Below, piece after piece: positions 24,420 through 33,200 of a DNA stretch of 53,615 nt (position 1 is its first letter; each line of letters starts with the position of its first letter). The stretch spans positions 1 through 53,615 of the forward strand of contig DAFS01000008.1 in NCBI GenBank assembly GCA_002495525.1. The letters are read 5' to 3'. Position numbers and translations under genes: made by a program. Below the pieces are notes generated by a model that did no database searches, had not been told where the DNA came from, and was given only the letters and a program-made list of their open reading frames with translations. The stretch comes from Euryarchaeota archaeon UBA89 (lineage in GTDB: Archaea; Thermoplasmatota; Poseidoniia; Poseidoniales; Thalassarchaeaceae).

Positions 24420-25702
24420 GTTTGATCTAGTGATTCAATAATCACATCCCACGGTGCATTAGTTCTGAAGGAAGGCTTTGGATAATGGGATAAACCAGCC
24501 TTGAATCCTTTTTTATTGATCAATTCTATCATTTTAATAGGGCTCGGAGGCGATCCAACATTCCTCCAACTCGCTAAATCATCAGTTAGAATTAGGAACT
24601 CACCTTCTATAATTTCTGCTTCATTTTTAATATTTTTAATACTACGAATAATCTTCCTTCTTTCCAATTCGAAATCTCTATCACTCCAATTCATAGGATT
24701 TTTAGGATCATATTCCGTTGTACACATGGATATTACTTCTTCTTCTGTGAAACTAGCCATTGCAGCAGAGTCCCCAAGAGGGCCTATCCAAAGTGGACCC
24801 GAGACCCTTTTATCCTCTCTATTTACGGGATATGAAAGTGGTAAAAAACAATGCATAGGTAAAGATTCAGTTGAACTCTTAGGTGTCAAACCCTCTTGCA
24901 TTGAAGCGCTTACTTCTTTTTCATTAGGTCCTGCTATCCTCCACCCTAACATTTTTTCTAATTGATTTGCCATTTCTATAGATTTTCTAACTTTCAAAGA
25001 TAATCTTAGATGGTGTGAATCCCAAACAGATAATATCGGCTCAGCGAATCTATCGTGTTTTGCCGCAGTCCTAGCTATGCATGCCATGAGGACTCTTAAT
25101 CCTGAGTCATGTGCCAAATTATCTGGATTTATTCTAGCCCCATATCTTCTCATTAATGCTGTTTTTGAAGAACCTGCTAAAGCTGCAGTATCTGTAGCGC
25201 TAATTTCTAGAATTGCTTTCTTTGCTAGTGATTGAATTGCAGTATCTAAAAATGGCATTGGTGAACCAAACGGGTCGACATCCACCCAATGCCAACCTTG
25301 GTCTAAAACCGCAGACCTCAAATCTCCTTGTCTCCAGTTCAATACACCTCCTGTATTATTTGGAGGAAATCTTTGATGATTTTCCATAGCCCTTTTTATG
25401 GAGTTCTCATTCATATCGCAGACAGTAACTCTTAGCCTATTTACTAGTTTTTCTGGTAGTTCGTTTAACCACCTTCTTGCTCTTAGACCACTAGCCGCTA
25501 AACCATCTATGGCGTATATTTCCGAACCGCCTAAATATCCCGATTCGATAATATGTTTCATCAAAATAATACTTCTAGTCCTTGAACCTGACATTGCAGG
25601 GTTGTAGAATACTTTCTCATAATCTTTAGTCGAAGGGCCAATTACATCGTTTTCTATATTATTATCTAATTGAATCAATGTAGCTCCTTCAAGGTGAATC
25701 AT
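24404..25702 (-). CDS. trm1: tRNA (guanine-26 N2)-dimethyltransferase
   Basis: A 432-residue SAM-dependent enzyme that dimethylates G26 at the base of the tRNA anticodon stem. KVFYNPAMSGSRTRS is the Trm1 N-terminal motif. VDVDPFGSPMPFLDTAIQSL is the methyltransferase motif IV region. SATDTAALAGSSKTALMRRYG is cut here as LAGSSKTALMRRYG. The C-terminal domain follows with PIKMIELINKKGFKAGLSHY. The start is fixed by GGAGGT five bases upstream of the ATG of MIHLEG; a longer frame to 25744 would lose it and overlap purM. It is downstream of purM by 38 bases. Confidence 0.95.
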   Translation of the reverse strand: MIHLEGATLIQLDNNIENDVIGPSTKDYEKVFYNPAMSGSRTRSIILMKHIIESGYLGGSEIYAIDGLAASGLRARRWLNELPEKLVNRLRVTVCDMNENSIKRAMENHQRFPPNNTGGVLNWRQGDLRSAVLDQGWHWVDVDPFGSPMPFLDTAIQSLAKKAILEISATDTAALAGSSKTALMRRYGARINPDNLAHDSGLRVLMACIARTAAKHDRFAEPILSVWDSHHLRLSLKVRKSIEMANQLEKMLGWRIAGPNEKEVSASMQEGLTPKSSTESLPMHCFLPLSYPVNREDKRVSGPLWIGPLGDSAAMASFTEEEVISMCTTEYDPKNPMNWSDRDFELERRKIIRSIKNIKNEAEIIEGEFLILTDDLASWRNVGSPPSPIKMIELINKKGFKAGLSHYPKPSFRTNAPWDVIIESLDQTQPPI

Positions 25703-25707
25703 TCTCA

Positions 25708-25713
25708 ACCTCC
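25708..25713 (-). promoter_or_regulatory. Shine-Dalgarno site of trm1
   Basis: On the minus strand this reads GGAGGT, five bases before the preferred trm1 ATG. It decides between two in-frame starts. Confidence 0.8.
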
Positions 25714-25740
25714 TCAACCATATAATTCCCATGTACCAAT

Positions 25741-26874
25741 TCAATAATGTGAGAAAATAACCTCGGAATCTGCATGAGTGACTTCCCTTTTTTTATCATG
25801 GACATAACCAATAGTTCTGGTCCCTGGTAATTTTTCATTCAACCATTTTTCCACGGATGGTGATTTATCTTTACTGATTACGATAGTCATGCCCATACCC
25901 ATATTGAAGGTTCTATGCATTTCTCTATTACTTACAGAACCATTTTCTGCTAACCATCTAAATTCTGGTAAAACCGGTAAAGGATTATCTATATGCCATC
26001 CAAAATCATCATGTAATCTAAGAAGGTTAGAAAGTCCACCGCCAGTTATATGCGCCATCGCTTTGATATCAGAGATTTCACAAGGTCCTGTACCTTCTCT
26101 ACATTCTTTAATCAAATCTATCAACGGATTGACATAGATTCTTGTGGGATTGAGTAGAACCTCTCCCAATGTGATGTCTCCTTCTTCAAATCTTTCAATT
26201 TCTCTATTTTCATGAGCTGAATCAAAAGGACATTTTTCAAATAAAGAATTGCCAGAACGTTCTACGATGGCCCTAACAAGCGTATAGCCATTAGAATGGA
26301 CTCCACTACTAGGCAAACCAATCATTATGTCGCCATTTTGGATTTGTGCTCCCGTAATGGCACCTCCCTTCGGGAACCAACCCAGTGCTGTGCCAGATAA
26401 ATCTAATTCAGTTACAATACCTGGCAATGTTGCAGTTTCTCCACCAGCCAAAGTGACTCTTGCTCTATTGCAAGCTTCTGCTAGAGATTTACCGAGTATT
26501 GCATGTGTTTTAGTATCGGTTCGTGGCACTGCAATATAATCTACAAATGCAATAGGTTCCGCTCCTACGCACAAAAGATCGTTTACATTCATTGCTACAC
26601 AGTCAATTCCAACTCCATCATATCTTTGTAACTCATTTGCAATCATTAGTTTGGAGCCTACACCATCTGTGGCCAATGCTAATCTATAATCTCCAAATTC
26701 TATAATTCCTCCAAATCCACCCGGAAGAGGAACAGGCGCTCCAAAATCGCCCTTTTTTCTGATTGATGAAGAAAGAGCACCTACTAAACTCGCAACAGCA
26801 GCACTCTCTGCATCTATGTCTACTCCAGACGATGCATAATTCATTGGGGTGTCAGGCATGGTCTCGCGAGACAT
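25741..26874 (-). CDS. purM: Phosphoribosylformylglycinamidine cyclo-ligase (AIR synthase)
   Basis: A 377-residue enzyme of purine synthesis that closes the imidazole ring of FGAM using ATP to make AIR. NYASSGVDIDAESAAVASL is the N-terminal signature. LATDGVGSKLMIAN and DCVAMNVNDLLCVGAEPIAF form the ATP/metal site. LAGGETATLPG and GLPSSGVHSNGYTLVR are further PurM blocks, and AHITGGGLSNL is in the C-terminal lobe. It is some 30 residues longer than bacterial PurM. A second ATG five codons in is possible. It leads the purM-trm1 pair. Confidence 0.96.
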   Translation of the reverse strand: MSRETMPDTPMNYASSGVDIDAESAAVASLVGALSSSIRKKGDFGAPVPLPGGFGGIIEFGDYRLALATDGVGSKLMIANELQRYDGVGIDCVAMNVNDLLCVGAEPIAFVDYIAVPRTDTKTHAILGKSLAEACNRARVTLAGGETATLPGIVTELDLSGTALGWFPKGGAITGAQIQNGDIMIGLPSSGVHSNGYTLVRAIVERSGNSLFEKCPFDSAHENREIERFEEGDITLGEVLLNPTRIYVNPLIDLIKECREGTGPCEISDIKAMAHITGGGLSNLLRLHDDFGWHIDNPLPVLPEFRWLAENGSVSNREMHRTFNMGMGMTIVISKDKSPSVEKWLNEKLPGTRTIGYVHDKKREVTHADSEVIFSHY

Positions 26875-27016
26875 AACTACTGCATGAAATACCCTGTCTG
26901 TTATTTTCTAATAATTTTCCTACATATCGCATGTGTATTAATATTTTATGAGTTTTTTTTTATTATCTCGATAACTATTCAAAAAACAGATATTTAGACA
27001 CATTCCCAAGAGACTC

Positions 27017-27023
27017 TATAAAT
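27017..27023 (+). promoter_or_regulatory. Candidate TATA box of the substrate-binding lipoprotein gene
   Basis: TATAAAT about 42 bases before the start codon at 27065. With the usual 25-base distance this would give a leader of roughly 20 bases. The whole 190-base divergent gap to purM is AT-rich, with another TATA-like stretch (TTAATATTTTATG) near 26940. Confidence 0.4.
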
Positions 27024-27064
27024 GTTATATGTCGTCGAAGGTCCTACCGGAACGTGAGTATCCT

Positions 27065-30000
27065 ATGAATAACAAGAAAATAATTGCAATGATGATGACC
27101 CTGAGTATGCTAGCAGCAGCATTTGCTGGTTGCTTAGGCGGAGATGACGATGAAGACCCAGATGTGGAAGATTGGACATTAACACCGGCTGCAGATGTAG
27201 CCGCAGTGTTCGTAACTTCTGACTGGGACCCGATTATCCCCAACTTGAACGCCGGAGAGATGTGTGACGCAATCCTTTCCGCTATGACCAAGACTGATGA
27301 AAGAGAAGTTGTGGTCGATTTCACACGTGGTTACTACACAAGTAGCCAAGGTGTAATCGGTGCTACAGGTTCTGCAGCAATCACTGATGCTCTTGATCTA
27401 AACATGGCAGGTACAACAGTAGCCGTACAATCTGGAACAACTTCAGATTTGTGGGCTAACGAAAATCTGCCTGATGCGACAATTGTTGCATATGCAGATT
27501 TCCCATCAGTAACAGCTTCAATCAGTAACGGTGAAGCAGATTATGCAATGGGTGACTCACCTGTTCTAGCACTAACTGGTGACCTAATGGTTACTTTCTC
27601 TGATGAAACATTCGGTATCGCTGTAGATGATGGCGATTCAGAACTTCTTGGCGCAATAAATGTGGCAATTACAGCAATGATTGATTCAGGAGAATATGAC
27701 CTAATCTTTGGTGCAACATTCGAAGGTGCTGTAGTATTAACAGATGATACAGATGCAAACACCGCAACATCATACCCAATGGCAACAGAAGGTAGCAGAT
27801 TAGCACATGTTCTAGAATCTGGAGAATTAAGATTCTGCTCTGACACATCATACCCTCCATTCGAGAGTCTAGATGCTGACGGAAACGCAGTCGGTTTCGA
27901 TGTAGATATTGGTAATGCAATCGCAGATGAGATGGCAGCACACTACATGGGTAATGCAAACCCAACTTTCGTACCTCCTGTAGAGGACAAAGTAATCAAG
28001 ATCGGATTCTTGAATGACGCAACAGGGCCTATCTCAGTTTATGCTGATGCATTCACATATGCTGCAAATGCAGCAGGAGATATGCTTTCCACAAATGACG
28101 GATATACTTTCGAGATTGTAGAAGCAGATTCTGCATGTGATGGTACAGCAGCAGGTACAGCAGCTCAGTCATTGGTTGACTCAGGAGTAGTTGGAGTGGC
28201 TGGAGCAGCATGTTCTGGTGCATCAATAGGTGCTAATGCAGTACTTTCAGCAGCAGGAATCCCTATGGTTTCCTACGCAAGTACTAGCCCAGCATTATCT
28301 GATTCTGTAGCTCATCCTGATTTCTTCCGTATAGTGCCTAGTGACGCTATTCAAGGCGATGCTATGGCTGATATGGTAGCAGCAAGTGGAGTAGCTTCAC
28401 CTGCACTAATTCACATGACTAATGCATACGGAGCCGGTCTTGCAGATTCTTTCGAATCATACTGGACTGGTATGGGTAATACACTGTGTACAAAGTTAGG
28501 ATATGAAGAAACAGCTACTGATTTCTCAGCCGCAGTACAAGCGGTAATGGATGCAGGCTGTGATTCAGCAGTCCTAGCTTCTTACTCAGCAGATGGTGCA
28601 ATGATAATTGAGACCATGGCAGTAATGGGTGCAACAATCCCAACATTCGGTGCTGATGGAATTGCTGGTGAATCAGCTCTAAACGATTACACAAATCCGG
28701 CTGCAGCTAATGGTGTACAAGTAACATACCCTAGAGCAGCATCTGGTGGAGCAGGTTCATTCGGAACTATGTGTGCAGCTGATGCAGTTTGTGGTTCTGG
28801 TATCTACACACTGGAAGCTTATGACGCAGTAATGATGATTGGTCACGCAGCTATGATGGAAGATGGAGCAAATATGGCTTCGCACATTGATATGGTTGGT
28901 AGCGACTATGCTGGAGAAAGTGGTACACTAACTTTCCTTGACAACGGAGACGTTGGAGGAAGTGGATATGATGTTTGTACATTCAATCACGTACCTACAT
29001 ACGGTGACTACTACAACTGTGATATGATGTGGTCTGCGGCTGGAGGATTAGAAGCGGCAACATTCATGGGAGCTACTGTAAAGATCGGTTTCCTTAATGA
29101 CGCAACAGGGCCAATTGCTGTATATGCAATGGGCTTCGTAGCAGCATCACAAATAGCTGTTGGAATCGCTAATACAATCGGATGGAACAGTATGGTTCAA
29201 TTCGAGATAGTCTATGCAGATTCAGGTTGTGATGGTACTATGGCAGCATCTGCAGCTCAATCATTAATTGACGCTGGAGTAGTTGGAGTTGTTGGAGCAG
29301 CTTGCTCTGGCGCATCAATGGGTGCTAACGCAGTACTTTCAGCAGCAGGAATCCCGCAGATTTCCTATGCAAGTACTAGCCCTGCACTTTCAGATGCAGT
29401 AGCTCATCCAGACTTCTTCCGAGTTGTTCCAAGCGATGCATTACAAGGTCAAGCACTTAGCGCAGTTGTGCAAGCTGATATGCCAGCCGATGATTCAGTG
29501 GGATTAATCCATATGACTAACGCATATGGTGCAGGTCTCGCAGATTCCTTTGCAGATGATTTTACTAATTCATCAGGTAACACACTTTGTACAAGAATAG
29601 GCTATGAAGAAACAACAACAGATTTCTCTGCAGCAGTTCAATCAATGGTTGACAATGGCTGTACTTCTGCAGTATTAGTATCATATGCGGCAGATGGTGG
29701 AATGATTATCGATGAGATGGCTTCACTCGGTTGGTCAGGCCAAGTATACGGTGGAGATGGAATCGCTGAAGAAGGTCTTGCAGCAGATACATCTTCTAGT
29801 GTTGACGGTGTAATTGCTACAAAACCAGCAGCTGGATCAATGGGTACAGTTGGATATGTATTCCAAGGTCTTTGCGCACAATCAGCTGATTGTGCTGGTG
29901 GTATCTACACTGCTGAGGCATTCGATTCAGTGGTTGTAATGGCATTAAGTGCATTCGCTCAGATGGCATCTCCTGGTGCAACTCTAAGTCAAGTAATTAT

Positions 30001-30166
30001 GGCTACAGGTCAAGGAGTTGACGGAGCAAGTGGAACGATTTCTTTCCTTGCTAATGGAGACGTCCCTGGTGCAGGATACTGTGTTGGAGATTTCACTGAA
30101 GATGCAGATGGAAATGTTGCATTTACTTGCAACCGTAGCTGGGACCCAGCAAACGGAATGTCTTGA
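27065..30166 (+). CDS. Triple-domain substrate-binding lipoprotein: permuted family-3 domain plus two LivJ-like domains
   Basis: A 1033-residue lipoprotein from the ATG of MNNKKIIAMM. The lipobox AAFAGC places the lipid on C23, followed by an acidic linker. Residues about 45-222 match the middle and C-terminal part of a family-3 (polar amino acid) binding protein (VTSDWDPIIPNLNAGE, DFTRGYYTSSQGV, VAVQSGTTSDLW). Residues about 244-297 match the missing N-terminal part (ESGELRFCSDTSYPPFESLD, GFDVDIGNAIADEM), so the domain is in permuted order. Residues about 308-655 and 671-1033 are two tandem LivJ-like (Peripla_BP_6) domains, both opening with KIGFLNDATGPI. It is inferred to feed the permease encoded next. 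Confidence 0.87.
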   Translation: MNNKKIIAMMMTLSMLAAAFAGCLGGDDDEDPDVEDWTLTPAADVAAVFVTSDWDPIIPNLNAGEMCDAILSAMTKTDEREVVVDFTRGYYTSSQGVIGATGSAAITDALDLNMAGTTVAVQSGTTSDLWANENLPDATIVAYADFPSVTASISNGEADYAMGDSPVLALTGDLMVTFSDETFGIAVDDGDSELLGAINVAITAMIDSGEYDLIFGATFEGAVVLTDDTDANTATSYPMATEGSRLAHVLESGELRFCSDTSYPPFESLDADGNAVGFDVDIGNAIADEMAAHYMGNANPTFVPPVEDKVIKIGFLNDATGPISVYADAFTYAANAAGDMLSTNDGYTFEIVEADSACDGTAAGTAAQSLVDSGVVGVAGAACSGASIGANAVLSAAGIPMVSYASTSPALSDSVAHPDFFRIVPSDAIQGDAMADMVAASGVASPALIHMTNAYGAGLADSFESYWTGMGNTLCTKLGYEETATDFSAAVQAVMDAGCDSAVLASYSADGAMIIETMAVMGATIPTFGADGIAGESALNDYTNPAAANGVQVTYPRAASGGAGSFGTMCAADAVCGSGIYTLEAYDAVMMIGHAAMMEDGANMASHIDMVGSDYAGESGTLTFLDNGDVGGSGYDVCTFNHVPTYGDYYNCDMMWSAAGGLEAATFMGATVKIGFLNDATGPIAVYAMGFVAASQIAVGIANTIGWNSMVQFEIVYADSGCDGTMAASAAQSLIDAGVVGVVGAACSGASMGANAVLSAAGIPQISYASTSPALSDAVAHPDFFRVVPSDALQGQALSAVVQADMPADDSVGLIHMTNAYGAGLADSFADDFTNSSGNTLCTRIGYEETTTDFSAAVQSMVDNGCTSAVLVSYAADGGMIIDEMASLGWSGQVYGGDGIAEEGLAADTSSSVDGVIATKPAAGSMGTVGYVFQGLCAQSADCAGGIYTAEAFDSVVVMALSAFAQMASPGATLSQVIMATGQGVDGASGTISFLANGDVPGAGYCVGDFTEDADGNVAFTCNRSWDPANGMS
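27982..30160 (+). repeat. Tandem duplication of the LivJ-like domain
   Basis: Two copies, roughly 27982-29030 and 29075-30160, encode similar domains of about 350 residues. Shared blocks include KIGFLNDATGPI, AACSGAS, GANAVLSAAGIP, SYASTSPALSD and HMTNAYGAGLADSF. DNA similarity is still visible, for example AATGACGCAACAGGGCC in both. Confidence 0.9.
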
Positions 30167-30195
30167 TTAATTAATTGATTAACAAGATACGTAAA

Positions 30196-30235
30196 GCAGT
30201 GTGGCGGATTTTCCGCCACACTGCCCTTTTTTTTT
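30196..30235 (+). terminator. Hairpin plus T-run, intrinsic-terminator-like
   Basis: A 13-bp perfect stem, GCAGTGTGGCGGA with TCCGCCACACTGC around a TTT loop, is followed by CC and nine T. It lies between the substrate-binding lipoprotein gene and the permease gene. It would end or protect the abundant upstream message and leave the permease to read-through or to its own promoter. Confidence 0.85.
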
Positions 30236-30241
30236 AAAAAA

Positions 30242-30257
30242 ATAAATCTTAATATTT
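30242..30257 (+). promoter_or_regulatory. Candidate TATA region of the permease operon
   Basis: An A/T-only stretch containing ATAAATCTTAATATTT sits about 20-34 bases before the ATG at 30276. This is the position expected for an archaeal TATA element driving a leaderless or nearly leaderless transcript. It lies directly after the hairpin and T-run. Confidence 0.4.
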
Positions 30258-30275
30258 CATGCGTGTGTGTAGGTA

Positions 30276-33200
30276 ATGCTCCAACAGATACGTGAAAATT
30301 ATAATCAACTTTCTAATTCATTTTCTACTACACAGAAGAGATTGATTATCGTATCTATTTTATTCTTAGATTCACTAATATTCGGTTTAACTTACGGAAA
30401 AGGTTTGTTAAATTTTGTAGATACGTTATTACTAGATAAATTACCTACAGATTTGATATGGTTAATGCAGATTGTAGAATCAATTACTGCTGGCTTTATA
30501 GTCGTTAAAATGTTCTTTGATGATATTCCAAAAAGTAATCTGAGAACGGCATTAATTTTCTTATCGCCAATATTTCTAATCATGGTAGTGTTTGTTACAC
30601 TAGAGGCATTACTCCAAGGATTGGAAACACGAGCTACTATTACGTTAGATTTAATTTCAATTTCAACAGGAACTCTAACTTGGGCCTCTACATATCTTGC
30701 TATTGCTATAGGTCTTACTTTGACATATAAAGTTCAGAGATACGGAAATTTTGCTCAATCAGAATTCTTCATGATAGGAATGTATCTAGCCATGATATTA
30801 GTTTGGAGCGATTATTTTGTTCCGATGTACGATGCTCCCCGTGATGGGGTTCTAACTTGGTCTGTTTTATGTTGGACTCTACTGGGGGCATTTGTCCTTA
30901 CTGGAATTGCTGGGATAATAATTGATCGCCTCGTTTATCGTGGTTTTCGTGAAGAAAACGCATCACCTCAAGTAATGATGATTGCCTCTCTAGGAGTTGC
31001 ATTGATACTTCGAGCTTTGACCTACTTACGTTTCGGTTCTTCTAGAAATATGTTCGAACCAGATTCAGATTGGCGAATGCCAACCATGCGCTGGGAACTT
31101 CCAACTACAAAATTCCGATTTAACCTAGGCGAGAGGGATTTAAATTCTGCAGAGCCTTTCTGGGACTCTAATGGTAATGGAATTTATGATAGGGGAAATA
31201 ATGGCTTGTTAGAATCCTTTACTGATTTAGATGGCGATAATCGTTGGGACTCCGGTCAGAGTTATAATCACTATAATTGTGAACAAACGGGAGTTAATGA
31301 GGTAACTGGCGAACCTATTTTGTCCCGAATTGTCAGTGAAGATTCAAGGCCATTTTTTGAGCTATATGATACTAATATCGATTGTATTACTCAGGCAACA
31401 ACAAATTATGCTTACTATAAAGGAATAGTTCCAGTAGTTATTTTCTCATCTGTTGCTATATTGCTACTTTTACTTACAAAAACACGGCTTGGAAGGAAAA
31501 TGCGTGCTGTAGCAGATAATCCAGAACTTGCAGCTAGTAGCGGAATTAATGTTGAACAGATTCAATTGACTAGCGCATTCTTATCGGCAGGAATTTCTGG
31601 TTTAGGTGGTGCTATTTTTGCCATAACTTTGAGATATAACCCTGAAACCGCATTCACTCTACTTTTGCCATCTTTTGCAGTAATCGTTTTAGGAACTATT
31701 GGATCAATTCCTGGAGCCATTGTTGCTTCTTTAATCGTGGGTTTTGTGCGCGCCCTTTCATCTCCTGTTTTAATCGGAATAGGAAGTCCTTTAGGACGTT
31801 CTAATTATACTGCTATGGATGGAGTAATGCCCTATATTTTCCTCGTTGCAGTATTAATGATTATGCCGGAAGGAATTGGAGATGCTTATGAAAAATGGAA
31901 AGTCGATAGGTTGAGGAGTAAAAGGTCTAGAGAGGAACAAAGACGACAGTCCGGTGAATCAGACAAACCTTCAAAATTTGTCACATTTATACTTGCAATA
32001 TTCCCATTAACCGCTTTACTAGGGTTACATAATTGGTGGAATAATAGATCTGATAGAGCCCAAAGTTTAGCATTTCTAAGTTTAGGCGGATATTCTATTC
32101 ATCGCCTTCTTCTTTTTGTTAAGAGAAATTCCTTCTCATCCGGAACATGTTCTGAAGCCTGCGTGTCAAATACAAATATTGATACTAATTTGGGGTTAAT
32201 TACTGGTTCTGATGGAGTTCTTCAGACCGAAGATTCTCCATATTTTACAGATACTATATCTGATATTGATATCTCTTGGTTTGATTTAATGCAAACTGAA
32301 ATATGGTTTGTTGATTTCCTAACATCAATTGATAATCTGTTATGGCCCCTTTTGCCAATTGTTATTTATGCAATCGCATTATTTCAGTGTCAAGAATATT
32401 TATCAGATGAGAGTATGTTAAAGGATACAAAAAAAGACATAAATACTATTTCCAAATCTACAATTTCAATTACAAAGCTTCTTCATGATTTCATATACCT
32501 ATTGAAAAATAAGTATGTAGGATTAGTTTCAATTATTGATTCTTTTGTCAAACCCTTGATGTCTTTTGTTAATGATAATTTATCTAGGAATAAAAATGAT
32601 TTCAAACAAAAGTTCCCTATTCTTTCTAACCGTATGAAATATGGAAGAGAAGGTATACTCGGATCTAATATTATGTTTGTGATCATGTTAATCCTACTGA
32701 TATTATTTTTAATTTGGCTCCCAATTTCAGACTCTGATAATATGAATTTTAGTAAAACATTACAAGTATCTAACGTTCTATTGACTCTTTCCATATTTAT
32801 TCTGATGTCCTTTTCTTTGAACTTACATACTGGAGTTACTGGTATGGTGAATTTTGGCGTAATTTTCTTTGTTGGTATAGGTGCAATCACAGTTGGAATT
32901 TTAACCGCACCTACTGAAGTACATGGGTATGCTTGGCCAGTAATACCGGCGACTATAGCTGCAGTACTACTTGCCGCAGCATTCGGATGGGCTCTAGCAT
33001 ATCCAACAGCTCGTCTGAGAATGGATTATTTCGCTATAGTGACAATTTCTCTTGGAGAGATTGTCAGAGTTTTATTGGCAGGAGAGCCATTACTCAGAGT
33101 AGGTTCAATAGGTTCAGCGATTGGTATTTCTAAGTATACATTGCCACTAAAAGAATGGTGGTTTTGTGGTTCAGGAGTTTCAATTGGTCCCGATTCTGAC

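Noticed and set aside
24501..24965. A 154-codon plus-strand frame opposite trm1
   Set aside because: Hydrophobic-looking only because it is antisense to trm1; trm1 has clear motifs and a Shine-Dalgarno site.
32483..32890. A 135-codon minus-strand frame within the permease gene
   Set aside because: Antisense to the LivH-LivM linker, with no ribosome-binding site and an unlikely composition.
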